Shown: positions 25,517 through 34,822, numbered from the stretch's first letter. The stretch: 64,000 nucleotides of DNA from Aquimarina megaterium XH134 (GCF_000520975.1 NZ_JACB01000003.1:62001-126000); one strand, 5' to 3'. Numbers and translations are program-made. The notes: generated by a model not told the origin, from the letters alone.

Positions 25517-26164
25517 ATGAAAGTTTTATCTACTAATATCGCAACACCACGTAGTATACTTTGGAAAGGAAGAGAAGAAAAAACAGGGATCTATAAACTT
25601 CCTGTAGAAGATTCTATATATTTAGAAAAAGAAGATGTTCGAAATGATCATGTTGTAGATAGAAAATATCATGGTGGCGTTGATAAAGCTTGTTATTTAT
25701 ATTCGGCAGATCATTATCCCTATTGGAAAACAAAATATCCAGATTTAGAATGGAATTACGGAATGTTTGGTGAGAATGTTACAGTAAAAGGGTTTGACGA
25801 AAAAAATATAAAAATAGGATCTATTTATCAACTTGGAAGCGCTACAATACAGATTTCACGCCCCAGGCAACCTTGTTACAAACTAGGTATTCGTTTTGGT
25901 AATCAAGCAGTGTTAAAGCAAATGATAGACTCATTGCTTTCTGGAGTTTATGTAAGAGTCATTCACCCGGGATCTGTTACTGCCAATGATGAATTACAGC
26001 TAACAAAAGAAAATGATGATGGAATATCTATTGCCGAATTAAATACATTATTATTTCATTATGATGAAAACACACACTTAGAACTTGCTAAGAAAGCACT
26101 TAGTGATACTTTGGTTTCTGATAGTGATAAAAAATATTTTAGAAAAAAAATAAAAGCTTATTAG
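25517..26164 (+). CDS. MOSC domain protein (YiiM-like)
   Basis: A 215-residue MOSC-domain protein. Conserved features: KYHGGVDKACYLYSADHYPYW (about 50-70), YGMFGENVTVKGF, and S-R-P-R-Q-P-C-Y-K with the invariant Cys120 of the domain, which in molybdenum-cofactor sulfurases and in YiiM binds cofactor or sulfur. The length matches YiiM, a cytosolic protein linked to molybdenum-dependent reduction of N-hydroxylated bases. It starts 3 bases after the TruA-like gene and ends 3 bases before the epimerase-like gene, so all three are one transcription unit. Function beyond the domain is inferred. Confidence 0.88.
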   Translation: MKVLSTNIATPRSILWKGREEKTGIYKLPVEDSIYLEKEDVRNDHVVDRKYHGGVDKACYLYSADHYPYWKTKYPDLEWNYGMFGENVTVKGFDEKNIKIGSIYQLGSATIQISRPRQPCYKLGIRFGNQAVLKQMIDSLLSGVYVRVIHPGSVTANDELQLTKENDDGISIAELNTLLFHYDENTHLELAKKALSDTLVSDSDKKYFRKKIKAY

Positions 26165-26167
26165 CAT

Positions 26168-26968
26168 ATGCCAGATAAGACAAGATTGTATAGTCCTGAT
26201 AAAAATACTATAGTTACTATTGATAATGGAGAGTTAATAAGTTACCAGGTCGATGGTATAGAAGTAATGCACCAAAAAGGAGATTTAGGATGGGGAAATA
26301 CAGAAATCGAAATGTTTCCTACGATTGGCTCGACTAAAGAAAATCAATTTTCGGTACAAACTCCAAAAGGAGAAGCAAAACTGGATCAGCACGGGATTTT
26401 AAGAGTTATGGACTATCTTCCTTTAACAATTGAGAAAAGTAGTGCTTGTTTTCATAAAAAATACGTAGCGAATACCCAGTTGTCTAATCATAAATTTCCT
26501 AATAAATCTTCACAACAATGGCTTAATTGGCCATATGATTTTGAGTTTATTAAAACTTTTGAATTATCGAATGAAGCTTTAAAAATTGTCTTTGAGATAA
26601 AATCAGAAAGAAATATGCCATTGATGTTAGGGTTTCATCCTGCATTTAAGATTTATAACCAGAATATCATATTGAAAACTGCAGATCAGCATATTTCTTT
26701 GGATACGATTTTAAAAGCAGGAGCATCTGCTTTTTTATTAGAAAATTGTAAAGAAATATCTATCACCAACAATGGTAGTCTTGCTATTAATATAAAGACA
26801 AATGGTTTTAGACATATCATGCTATGGAGTGAAGTAACAAATATGGTTTGTATAGAACCCATTACTTTTTATCCTGCCAGCGTTCCTGTACACAAATTAC
26901 ATACAGGGTTTGATTATAGTTCTGGGTATGAAAAATATGAAGTTATTATTTCTCCAGACTCTAATTAG
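26168..26968 (+). CDS. Aldose 1-epimerase family protein
   Basis: A 266-residue galactose-mutarotase-like protein. It has the YeaD/aldose-epimerase layout: I-D-N-G-E-L-I-S-Y-Q at the N-terminus, W-G-N-T-E-I-E-M-F-P near 42-51, D-Q-H-G-I-L-R near 74-80, and L-G-F-H-P-A-F-K in the middle with the conserved histidine. Members interconvert anomers of hexoses or act on sugar phosphates; no substrate can be read from the sequence. Third gene of the TruA-like/MOSC/epimerase cluster. A gap of 284 bases follows. Confidence 0.8.
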   Translation: MPDKTRLYSPDKNTIVTIDNGELISYQVDGIEVMHQKGDLGWGNTEIEMFPTIGSTKENQFSVQTPKGEAKLDQHGILRVMDYLPLTIEKSSACFHKKYVANTQLSNHKFPNKSSQQWLNWPYDFEFIKTFELSNEALKIVFEIKSERNMPLMLGFHPAFKIYNQNIILKTADQHISLDTILKAGASAFLLENCKEISITNNGSLAINIKTNGFRHIMLWSEVTNMVCIEPITFYPASVPVHKLHTGFDYSSGYEKYEVIISPDSN

Positions 26969-27252
26969 TATTTCTTTTGTTTTAAACTTTTAAATCTATT
27001 ATAAAATTGTGATTTGCGATTTTTGAATAGTAAAACACAATTAATTCATAAAATTTTAGTTACTATAGGGTTGATTCTTAAAAAATTAAGTTTTATTAAC
27101 GCTCCAAAATTTTACAATAGAGATCGCTCTATAATTGTTAATATTTTAGTTTAACTATTTCAAGAGTCTTAACTATGATACATTACAGCCCTTCTATTTT
27201 TGTAATGATTATATGGTAGGCTATAAAAAGTAATAACACAAACTCAGTATTT

Positions 27253-28197
27253 TTGAAAAGGGGCCTTTACATACTAATTTTAATCTATACTATTCTCCTA
27301 TCCTGCAGTAATGATGATAAACTTTTAGACGATAAATATGTTCGTGGTGTTCGGCTAACGAATAATTATGCAGAAAAAACAAATGATGATACCTTTTTAA
27401 GGTACATACTTAATGATGATTATATAATTACAGGGGTGCATAAAGTTAGAATAAAACCGAGTGTCTCAAAAAAAGAAGATACTATATCGGTAAAGAAAGA
27501 AAAATCTCCTGAAAAAAAGCCAAAGGAAAATACTAAAAAAATAAAGAAGAAAGTAAAGAAAGAAATAGAAAGTGATTCTATCGAAATTAAGTATAGAAGG
27601 TATCATTTTATTGGGTTACCACAAGAAGTCACGAACCAAATAGTAACGCTACCCAAAAGAGAAGGCTTTGACAGGTTGATACAACAACAAGAAGCAACAT
27701 TAGAAATATTAGAAGAAAAGTTAATAAGCAGAGAAGATATTGGTGGTAAAGTATATAAAGATATAGCAATTGACTACCTTGTAGAAATTGACAATCATTT
27801 AAAATTTGTAGAATTTTATAATGAAAGATTGTACGATGCATATTTAAAATTGGTAATAGAAGCAAAACAACTCGATCGTTCGATAGAAGAAGAATACAAT
27901 ACTGTATATGGGAGAATCAATAGCAGTACCGTTAAAGATTCTTTAGATGTAGAAAAACTGGTAATTTTAGAAAAAAAATATACATCACATAAAGAATTAT
28001 TACAGACGCTCTTGGACTGGAATTTGAAGTTAGAAGATTTTCAAAATTCTACTGATGACTTTAAGATATTAAAAGATCGTAATATTGCAGAGACATTCGA
28101 GATGTACAAAAATAAAACTTCGCAAAAAGAAGTAATTCATTATTTAGAAATACGATTAGCAGATTTATTTCATAATGCTATGCGATCTCCAGAATAA
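27253..28197 (+). CDS. Lipoprotein with Lys-rich linker and coiled-coil C-terminus, unknown function
   Basis: A 314-residue protein. The N-terminus MKRGLYILILIYTILLSC is a lipoprotein signal with lipobox Cys18. The residues after it, S-N-D-D, resemble the acidic export signal that sends Bacteroidota lipoproteins to the cell surface. Residues about 70-105 are a lysine- and proline-rich linker (EKSPEKKPKENTKKIKKKVKK), and the C-terminal two thirds are helical with probable coiled coil. No domain recognised. The only usable start is the TTG at 27253; it coincides with a TATTTTTG sequence (27248-27255). A second TATTTTTG at 27195-27202 would be better placed as the promoter. Convergent with recQ, two bases apart. 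Confidence 0.65.
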   Translation: MKRGLYILILIYTILLSCSNDDKLLDDKYVRGVRLTNNYAEKTNDDTFLRYILNDDYIITGVHKVRIKPSVSKKEDTISVKKEKSPEKKPKENTKKIKKKVKKEIESDSIEIKYRRYHFIGLPQEVTNQIVTLPKREGFDRLIQQQEATLEILEEKLISREDIGGKVYKDIAIDYLVEIDNHLKFVEFYNERLYDAYLKLVIEAKQLDRSIEEEYNTVYGRINSSTVKDSLDVEKLVILEKKYTSHKELLQTLLDWNLKLEDFQNSTDDFKILKDRNIAETFEMYKNKTSQKEVIHYLEIRLADLFHNAMRSPE

Positions 28198-28199
28198 CA

Positions 28200-30329
28200 T
28201 TAAGATTTTGAGTTTTCTTCTTCCAAAATTGTTAGTACTAATTTAATAGTATTGTACGCTATAGCCCCTTCAAAATGTTCAAAATATGGTTTTAAGGTTT
28301 CTGGGTTGTCCAATTCTTTTTTAGCATTTTTTACGGCATTAATATCTTCTTTATTTACAAATTGTTTTAAATCAATACTTTCACCATTTTCATAGAGTTT
28401 CATTATATGTGAGAAGATAGTAGATTGTGCCAATTGGCGTTGCAGTGCTATTTCTTCTATAGAAAGTCCTTGTTGATACAAGGTTAAAGTTTCTAAATGT
28501 GTATTTCCTTTTTTAGTGCTTTTCTTTTTTTTCTTTTTTGTTTTTTCGGCAGAAAAATCAATAATAGCTTTAATAAATTGGTATCCGTAGTTTTGCATCT
28601 TTTGTCGTCCAACCCCATTAATCTGCATAAATTCTTCATCACTCATCGGGCGAAACTTCTCCATTTCTTTAAGAGTTGCATCACTAAAAATCTGATAGGC
28701 AGGAATACCAGCTTCTTTTGCTAATTCTAACCGCAGTTGACGTAATTTCTCAAATAGGTTAGGTGCGGCTCCCTGATCTACCTGCTTTACAATAGCCGCT
28801 TGTTTTGCTTTTTCAAACTCTTTTAAATGTGCCAGACTTACTTTTTCTCCTTCGAATAGTACTTTTTTAGAAAGTGAAGTAAGTTTTAATTTGTTATTTT
28901 GATGAAAAGCAATTTCCAGATATCCTTGATTGATTAATTGTATAATGTATTGTTGCCAATCTCTCCACGCTATATCCTTACCAATACCATATGTTTTTAT
29001 ATTTTGATATTCTTTATCATATACAGCTGCATTTTGCGCACCTCTTAATATATCAATCACAGTACCGATAGGTTCCTGTTCTTTGATTCGGGTTACTGTA
29101 GATAATGCTTTTTGGGTAATAATAGTTCCATCTATAAAAGTTGGAGGATTTTTACACACATCACAATTACCACAATTTTCTTCGATTAATTCTCCGAAAT
29201 AACTAAGCAGAATTTTACGTCGACAACTCAGCGAATCAGCATATTGTTTCATGCGATCCAATTTCGCTAATTGTACTTCTTGATTACCAGACATGTTAGC
29301 AAATTTTTGCAATTGTACTACATCTGCATAGCTATGAAAGAGTAGAGTAGAGGATGGTAAGCTATCTCGACCGGCACGTCCGATTTCCTGATAATACCCT
29401 TCGATATTTTTTGGTAAATTATAATGAATCACCCAGCGTACATTAGATTTATCTATACCCATACCAAAAGCGATGGTAGCACAAACAATTTGAATAGTAT
29501 CATTAATAAAACCTTCTTGCACATAGGATCTCTTTTGATGATCTACTCCTGCATGATATGCTTCTGCATTAAATCCCTGGTTTTGCAGTTTTTCTGATAG
29601 CATTTCGGTAGTTTTTCTACTTAAGCAATAGATAATCCCACTATCATTTGGTTTGTCTTTTAGAAATTCGATGATTTGCTCAATTCTTTTGTTTCCTGGT
29701 CGTACTTCGAGGCTAAGGTTTTTACGATCAAAAGAAGCAAGATGTTGTTTGGCATTAGAAATATTTAACTGGTCACAAATATCTTGACGTGTCGCTTTAT
29801 CCGCAGTAGCAGTTAGAGCGATAACCGGAGTTTTAGGAAACCTGTTTTTAAGATACCCCAGTTGTGTATATGCAGGTCTAAAATCATGACCCCAGGCAGA
29901 AATACAATGCGCTTCATCTATTGCAATTAAGCTAATCTCTATTTGCGAGAATATCACATCTAAAAAAGATAAACTCTCTGGAGCGATATATAATAGTTTG
30001 ATTTCTTTATCCGATAATTGTTGATAAATTTCCTGTTGCTCGGTTTCGGTTTGGCTGCTATTGATAAAAGCTGCTTTAATACCGTTTGCCAATAAGCCAT
30101 CTACCTGATCTTTCATTAAAGCAATTAAAGGAGAAATAACCAAAGTCACCCCAGGCAATAATAGCGCTGGTAGCTGGTAACATATAGATTTACCACCTCC
30201 TGTAGGCATAATAACAAGGTTATCATCTCCGGCAAAAACAGAGGTAATGATATCTTGCTGTAATGGACGAAAGCTGTCGTACCCAAAATATTCTTTTAAG
30301 GTATGTGAAATGAGTTGTTGATCTGGCAT
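28200..30329 (-). CDS. recQ: ATP-dependent DNA helicase RecQ
   Basis: A 709-residue RecQ-family helicase. Walker A MPTGGGKSICYQ (about 41-52), DEAH box in I-D-E-A-H-C-I-S-A-W-G-H-D-F-R-P, helicase motif VI around Q-E-I-G-R-A-G-R-D, the zinc-binding cysteines in SCRRKILL...NCGNCDVC, the RQC winged helix, an HRDC domain (IPAYQIFSDATLKEMEKFRP) and a C-terminal helix-turn-helix-like extension. RecQ unwinds DNA in recombination and fork repair. The ATG at 30329 is chosen because the family starts close to the S-x-x-L-K-x-x-F-G-Y motif; the longer frame from 30404 would add a hydrophobic stretch foreign to RecQ. Single gene. Confidence 0.96.
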   Translation of the reverse strand: MPDQQLISHTLKEYFGYDSFRPLQQDIITSVFAGDDNLVIMPTGGGKSICYQLPALLLPGVTLVISPLIALMKDQVDGLLANGIKAAFINSSQTETEQQEIYQQLSDKEIKLLYIAPESLSFLDVIFSQIEISLIAIDEAHCISAWGHDFRPAYTQLGYLKNRFPKTPVIALTATADKATRQDICDQLNISNAKQHLASFDRKNLSLEVRPGNKRIEQIIEFLKDKPNDSGIIYCLSRKTTEMLSEKLQNQGFNAEAYHAGVDHQKRSYVQEGFINDTIQIVCATIAFGMGIDKSNVRWVIHYNLPKNIEGYYQEIGRAGRDSLPSSTLLFHSYADVVQLQKFANMSGNQEVQLAKLDRMKQYADSLSCRRKILLSYFGELIEENCGNCDVCKNPPTFIDGTIITQKALSTVTRIKEQEPIGTVIDILRGAQNAAVYDKEYQNIKTYGIGKDIAWRDWQQYIIQLINQGYLEIAFHQNNKLKLTSLSKKVLFEGEKVSLAHLKEFEKAKQAAIVKQVDQGAAPNLFEKLRQLRLELAKEAGIPAYQIFSDATLKEMEKFRPMSDEEFMQINGVGRQKMQNYGYQFIKAIIDFSAEKTKKKKKKSTKKGNTHLETLTLYQQGLSIEEIALQRQLAQSTIFSHIMKLYENGESIDLKQFVNKEDINAVKNAKKELDNPETLKPYFEHFEGAIAYNTIKLVLTILEEENSKS

Positions 30330-30413
30330 AACTACAAAGAAAAGAAAATAGCATGTGAAAATGAATTTGTATGTATTATATGTTAATTGCTTTATAAAAA
30401 ACATTAAAAGAAT

Positions 30414-30449
30414 AAAAAAAAGAGATTACTAAAAATGTAATCCCTTTTT
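30414..30449 (-). terminator. Terminator of the downstream lipoprotein paralogue
   Basis: GATTAC (30424-30429) pairs with GTAATC (30437-30442), continued past one mismatch by AAAAG / CTTTT; a long T run follows on the minus strand. It lies about 30 bases after the stop of the gene at 30481. Confidence 0.75.
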
Positions 30450-30480
30450 AACTATTATGTCTGATTAAATAATTTCTGCT

Positions 30481-30945
30481 TTACTTTAATAAAACACTTC
30501 CAAAAATAGGGGCATTGTTATTACAGTTGGTATATCGTCTGGTTTCAAAACTAAATTGTAATACAAAATCAGAAGGGATATTACCATTTATAGATAATCG
30601 AACTAATCCGTTTCGAGTTTGCCCAGCAGTCTGAAATGTTCCTAGGGACCCTCCATTAGCACTAATATTAAGTCCAGAAGGGAGGTTTAAAAATTTAAAA
30701 TTCCTCGCTTGAGGATATACTGCATTAACACCTGATATGTTTGTGGTGGTCAATTGTAGAAACGCAAACCCATTTCCATAATTCTGAAAAGAAGTTTGAT
30801 CCAAAGTAATACAGTTACCATTACTGTTTTTTTCGAAAACTTTTGTTTGTGGTAATTCTTTAGATACATTATTTTTTTCACATGCTATAATAATAGTAGC
30901 TAAAAAGAATAATGAAATCACTTTTTTAAATGCATTGTAGTTCAT
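30481..30945 (-). CDS. Putative lipoprotein, tandem paralogue 1 of 2
   Basis: A 154-residue protein with a lipoprotein signal (ISLFFLATIIIAC). The mature part contains LDQTSF, FKFLNLPSGL, RNGLVRLSINGNIPSDFVLQFSF and a terminal GSVLLK. The neighbour at 31200-31676 repeats this pattern (LDQTSF, FKFLNLPLGL, IPIQIRGDIPPGFVLQFSF, GNVLLK). The pattern suggests an all-beta, immunoglobulin-like fold. I recognise no family and no catalytic site. Followed by a good terminator; 254 bases separate the two paralogues, so each may have its own promoter. Confidence 0.65.
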   Translation of the reverse strand: MNYNAFKKVISLFFLATIIIACEKNNVSKELPQTKVFEKNSNGNCITLDQTSFQNYGNGFAFLQLTTTNISGVNAVYPQARNFKFLNLPSGLNISANGGSLGTFQTAGQTRNGLVRLSINGNIPSDFVLQFSFETRRYTNCNNNAPIFGSVLLK

Positions 30946-31199
30946 GTGTGTAAGTTTTAAAAGTTTAAAACTAAGTTAGTTATGTTTTGCTTGGAAATTT
31001 TACACAAAAAAACAAAACAGTTACACTTTTTGAAGAAAAGAGTTATTTGTCCGATATCTTCTTCAAGGATGATATGAAACCCTTATTCTACAATAAAGAT
31101 ATTATTTCCTTATTCCTAATCTTTTCTAGAAGAAAGGTTAGAATAATATGTGTTGCAATTAAATTGGTTACAAATCTATTCTTATAAGTCGCAAGTAGT

Positions 31200-31676
31200 T
31201 TATTTTAATAATACATTTCCGGAAATTGAATTATAACAACTGGTGTCTCTATGACAGATATTAAAACTAAATTGTAATACGAATCCAGGGGGGATATCAC
31301 CTCTTATCTGAATTGGTATTATTTCGGTTTTATTCTGTCCAGAATTTTGAAGTATGTTTAGTGATTCTTGTGAATATTTGGTAGTGATAGAAAGTCCTAG
31401 TGGAAGATTTAGAAATTTAAAATCTTTCGCTCTTAAGTATGAAATATCAATATCCGGAATATTTGTGATGCTTAGTTTTATATATGTTAGGTCGTTTCCT
31501 AATTTTATAAATGAAGTTTGATCTAGCAAATAACAGCTGTTGTTGCAATTCTTTTTAAATATTTTGGGAACTTGTTCTGTAGCAGAATAACTATATGTAC
31601 AGGCTATAGTACATACCATAATAATAGTTAATAAGGAACATAGTAAAATTCCTCTTTTCAGCGTATTGTTAATCAT
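31200..31676 (-). CDS. Putative lipoprotein, tandem paralogue 2 of 2
   Basis: A 158-residue protein, paralogue of the gene at 30481-30945. The hydrophobic signal GILLCSLLTIIMVCTIAC has the lipobox cysteine at residue 26. Four further cysteines occur in the mature part (NCNNSC near 43-48 and C-H-R-D-T-S-C near the end), more than in its partner, so disulfides are possible. Same LDQTSF / FKFLNLP / FVLQFSF / NVLLK framework. Function unknown; tandem duplication and divergence suggest a surface protein under changing selection. Confidence 0.65.
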   Translation of the reverse strand: MINNTLKRGILLCSLLTIIMVCTIACTYSYSATEQVPKIFKKNCNNSCYLLDQTSFIKLGNDLTYIKLSITNIPDIDISYLRAKDFKFLNLPLGLSITTKYSQESLNILQNSGQNKTEIIPIQIRGDIPPGFVLQFSFNICHRDTSCYNSISGNVLLK

Positions 31677-31816
31677 TATAAAGATTTTGGGGTTTATATT
31701 ATATAGAACAGTTTAAAATATATTTACCCTACTTTTTATAAAAAGAAAATGTTTATTTCTAATTCTTTTTCAGCAATGCTTACATAGTTTTTAATGTAGT
31801 TTGGAGAGATTTCCCC

Positions 31817-32224
31817 TTAATGCTCATTGCCTTTATAAATCCACATGGGTTCGGTTTCACCAGCTCTAACGAATCCTACTTTTTGATAAAAATCAATTGC
31901 TTTGCCATCTGCTGTTAACATTTGCATATGAAAATGGCCATATTTTTCCTGCATTTTGTCTACTATCATTTTTCCAATACCTTTTCCCTGATAATCAGGA
32001 TGGATAAGTAAATGAGGATAATACACAACCAAATATCCATCAGAAATTGCATTACCCAGTCCAACCAGATGATCTCCGCTCCAGGCAGAAACTAATGAAT
32101 GGGAATTCAGTAAGGCATTATGTAATTCTATAGGCCTATCTGCAGAACTCCATTTATTAGCTTTATATAAATCAATGATTTGTTTTAACTCAATATTTTT
32201 TGTTTCTGAGATTTTTATTTCCAT
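31817..32224 (-). CDS. GNAT-family N-acetyltransferase
   Basis: A 135-residue GNAT protein. Motif A, the acetyl-CoA pyrophosphate loop, is seen in LLIHPDYQGKGIGKMIVDKM (about 75-94: Q-G-K-G-I-G), and motif B in AIDFYQKVGFVRAGE. Size is typical of stand-alone GNAT enzymes. The acceptor substrate cannot be deduced. It lies just downstream of a methyltransferase gene on the same strand (26-base gap), which may be an operon of small modifying enzymes. Confidence 0.85.
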   Translation of the reverse strand: MEIKISETKNIELKQIIDLYKANKWSSADRPIELHNALLNSHSLVSAWSGDHLVGLGNAISDGYLVVYYPHLLIHPDYQGKGIGKMIVDKMQEKYGHFHMQMLTADGKAIDFYQKVGFVRAGETEPMWIYKGNEH

Positions 32225-32250
32225 TTTATTTGTACTAGTATTCTACAGTG

Positions 32251-32889
32251 TTATTTGTTTATTTTTTCTACGATAAGTATAGTATGAATTTCTTCAATAT
32301 CATCTGCTTTTTTATATTTTTTTTGAAATGATTCTTTGATCTCTAAGGATGCTGTCGTTAAATCTTTTTCAATATTTTTTAAATCATGATAGTAAAAATA
32401 TACTCTATCTCCACTACTTCCTGATAGATATCCAGAGTCACTTGGGTTTCCGGCAATAAAACTTATATAAAATATTCCTGAATCATTAAGTAATTTATTA
32501 CAATCCATTATCATTTTCGTACAATCTGATTGTGATAAATAGGGGATACAGAAACCGCAAATAATGGCATCAAATTTATTTGGTATGGTATGTAGATCTC
32601 TGCTATCCATTACCTGTACTTTGGCTGTTGGATTATTTTTTTTAGCCAGCTCTATCATATTTACCGAATTATCTATGGCTGTTATTCTAAAATTAGGATT
32701 TTTAGTTAGAAGATACTGGGTAATATTCCCCGGGCCACAACCAATTTCGAGAATATTAGGATTAATTTTAGGAATTAATTCGCAGAATATGTCATAGGTA
32801 TCATTGTACAAATCCAGATTCATGAATTTATCTTCATAAACCTGAGCTATTTTATCCCAAGTTTTAAATGTTTCCTGATATCTATCCAT
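32251..32889 (-). CDS. Class I SAM-dependent methyltransferase
   Basis: A 212-residue methyltransferase of the Rossmann class. Motif I I-L-E-I-G-C-G-P-G-N (about 46-55) binds S-adenosylmethionine; the acidic residue of motif II is in ITAIDNS; motif IV is in FDAIICGFCIPYL. Substrate unknown; the protein is soluble and small-molecule methylation is likely. It precedes the GNAT gene by 26 bases on the same strand. Confidence 0.85.
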   Translation of the reverse strand: MDRYQETFKTWDKIAQVYEDKFMNLDLYNDTYDIFCELIPKINPNILEIGCGPGNITQYLLTKNPNFRITAIDNSVNMIELAKKNNPTAKVQVMDSRDLHTIPNKFDAIICGFCIPYLSQSDCTKMIMDCNKLLNDSGIFYISFIAGNPSDSGYLSGSSGDRVYFYYHDLKNIEKDLTTASLEIKESFQKKYKKADDIEEIHTILIVEKINK

Positions 32890-32926
32890 TTTTTCTTTTT
32901 AGAAGTACATGAAGAATACTTTCATT

Positions 32927-33265
32927 TCAAATCTCGATTATGGTAGATTCTCCAGAACTAAAATCGTTACAAGTCCATTGCCAAAATTCGTTTAATTTTA
33001 TTTTTCCCTCTTCCATATATTCAATGTATGATTTGCATTTTCCGGTCATTAATTCATGCTCTTTGTTTATGTGTTGATATACAAATTCTAAGTGATCATT
33101 AACCCATTTTCCTACCAAATGCCCTTTTATAATTTGCCCACCGTCATAATTAGCCCAAATGATGTTTTCATTTTGGTTATATCTAAAAATAGTTTCATCT
33201 GATACTTCTCCATTATTGGTATTAGACTGTGTCTTGAATTTTTTATTGTTTAAATCAATCTTCAT
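32927..33265 (-). CDS. Small conserved protein, probable beta-barrel
   Basis: A 112-residue soluble protein. It alternates short strands with polar turns (ETIFRYNQNENIIWANYDGGQIIKGHLVGKW, then FVYQHINKEHELMTGKC and NEFWQWTC), suggesting an avidin-like small barrel. From memory, proteins of this sort in Bacteroidota carry the database name 'n-acetylglutamate synthase', but nothing here supports that activity. It lies 37 bases upstream of the methyltransferase gene on the same strand. Function unknown. Confidence 0.6.
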   Translation of the reverse strand: MKIDLNNKKFKTQSNTNNGEVSDETIFRYNQNENIIWANYDGGQIIKGHLVGKWVNDHLEFVYQHINKEHELMTGKCKSYIEYMEEGKIKLNEFWQWTCNDFSSGESTIIEI

Positions 33266-33426
33266 TGTTTTACTTTATCGTGTTCATGAGTGGCAATATA
33301 CCTGATACAAAGTATTACTTACTCTGTTTTTACGTTTTAAAATTTGTCGATTAGAGAGGGTAACTTTAGGTGAAATGTATTGAAAATAGATTTTTGGAAT
33401 AAAAAAACTATTCATGATGGAGCGAC

Positions 33427-33708
33427 TTACTTTTCTATTAATCGATATCTTTTTCTGTCAAATTCATCTTTCATTTCATTTTGATTATAAACTTTCAAAA
33501 GTTCAATAAAGCCATTTTTGCACAATCGATCTAAATCATTTTGAGAAATATCGTTTGCCGTAAAATACATCGATTCTCCATTTACTTCAATAAACCATGG
33601 CATCCACAAAACGCCCCACATTTCCCAAAAATATTCAAATTCACTACTATTATTTTCAGAACACCTTTCTTTTAATTCACTCAAGAATAATTCTAAACGA
33701 TCATCCAT
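33427..33708 (-). CDS. Hypothetical 93-residue acidic protein
   Basis: A 93-residue protein without signal peptide or membrane segment. It is acidic and aromatic-rich in the middle (FEYFWEMWGVLWMPWFIEVNGESMYF), a composition unlikely for a random frame. No known family recognised. It is separated from its neighbours by more than 150 bases on both sides. Start ATG at 33708 is the first in frame. Confidence 0.5.
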   Translation of the reverse strand: MDDRLELFLSELKERCSENNSSEFEYFWEMWGVLWMPWFIEVNGESMYFTANDISQNDLDRLCKNGFIELLKVYNQNEMKDEFDRKRYRLIEK

Positions 33709-33937
33709 AAATAATTTGAATTTTTAAAATTATCAACATCAATAGTATCAATTCCTATTTGTATCCTAAGGGTAATCTAAGATAATGAAAGAGAAGTATA
33801 TGTAGCATGTTATAATTCTAATTTTTTGGCCCCTATTTCTTATTTTTTAGAACTAAAGAAATTAGGCGTGATATGCATCTAAACTAGAAAAACTTATATA
33901 AAAAAATTATGAAGTATATGATAAGAAAAAACAGGTA

Positions 33938-34822
33938 TTACTCAAATAAATCAGAACTTAGATACCTATCTCCACGATCACAAATAATAGCAACGAGCAC
34001 GCCGCTTTTTAGCGTTTTTGCTAATTTTATAGCAGCAGTAACAGCTCCGCCGCTACTCATGCCAGAGAAAACACCTTCTTCTTTTGCTAATCGTTTTGCC
34101 ATATCAGTGGCTTCTTCCTGGCTTACTTCGATAACCTGGTCTACTTTATTTGGATTAAAGATTTTAGGAAGATATTCTTTTGGCCATTTACGTATTCCGG
34201 GAATTCTGGATTCGTCTGTAGGTTGTACTCCAACAATTTGTATATCTTTTGATTGTTCTTTGAGATAAGTCGATGTTCCCATAATTGTTCCTGTAGTTCC
34301 CATGGAGGATACAAAATGTGTAATTTTACCTTGCGTATCTTTCCAGATTTCTGGTCCGGTAGTTTTATAATGAGCACGCCAATTATCATCGTTAGCAAAT
34401 TGATTAAGCATTACATACCCTTCTTTATTAACTTTATCTTCTGCATAATCTCTAGAACCTTCTATTCCTATATCTGATGAGGTAAGTGTTACCTTTGCAC
34501 CAAAAGCACGCATAGTCTGTACTCGTTCTTTGGTAGAATTTTCGGGCATTACCAATTCAATATCCAGTTTAAAAATTCCTGCAATCATCGCCAAAGCAAT
34601 TCCTGTGTTACCGCTTGTTGCTTCGATAAGCTTAGTATTTTGATTAATATCACCACGATCCAGTGCAGATTTAATCATATTATAAGCGGCACGATCTTTA
34701 ACACTTCCTCCTGGGTTATGCCCTTCTAGTTTTAGATATAATGTAATATTGGGATTGTCTATTAGGGAAGTAACCTTTACCAAAGGGGTATTTCCTATCA
34801 GGTCTAAAATACGATGTGACAT
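33938..34822 (-). CDS. cysM: Cysteine synthase (O-acetylserine sulfhydrylase)
   Basis: A 294-residue PLP enzyme of the cysteine synthase family. N-P-G-G-S-V-K-D-R-A holds the Schiff-base lysine (Lys42), T-S-G-N-T-G (about 70-75) is the substrate loop and G-T-T-G-T-I-M-G binds the PLP phosphate. The sequence is closest to the CysM branch (S-V-K-D-R, shorter C-terminus). It turns O-acetylserine and sulfide, or thiosulfate, into cysteine. The start codon overlaps the stop of cysE by one base (TAATG), so the two steps of cysteine synthesis are translationally coupled. Confidence 0.95.
   Translation of the reverse strand: MSHRILDLIGNTPLVKVTSLIDNPNITLYLKLEGHNPGGSVKDRAAYNMIKSALDRGDINQNTKLIEATSGNTGIALAMIAGIFKLDIELVMPENSTKERVQTMRAFGAKVTLTSSDIGIEGSRDYAEDKVNKEGYVMLNQFANDDNWRAHYKTTGPEIWKDTQGKITHFVSSMGTTGTIMGTSTYLKEQSKDIQIVGVQPTDESRIPGIRKWPKEYLPKIFNPNKVDQVIEVSQEEATDMAKRLAKEEGVFSGMSSGGAVTAAIKLAKTLKSGVLVAIICDRGDRYLSSDLFE

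Noticed and set aside
30987..31187. 66-codon frame on the plus strand between the lipoprotein paralogues
   Set aside because: It has no family resemblance or promoter and reads against both flanking genes; AT-rich chance frame.
33284..33415. 43-codon minus-strand frame (MNSFFIPKIY...) in a 161-base gap
   Set aside because: It has no leader, signal or conserved pattern and no terminator or promoter, in contrast to the peptide gene at 61059.
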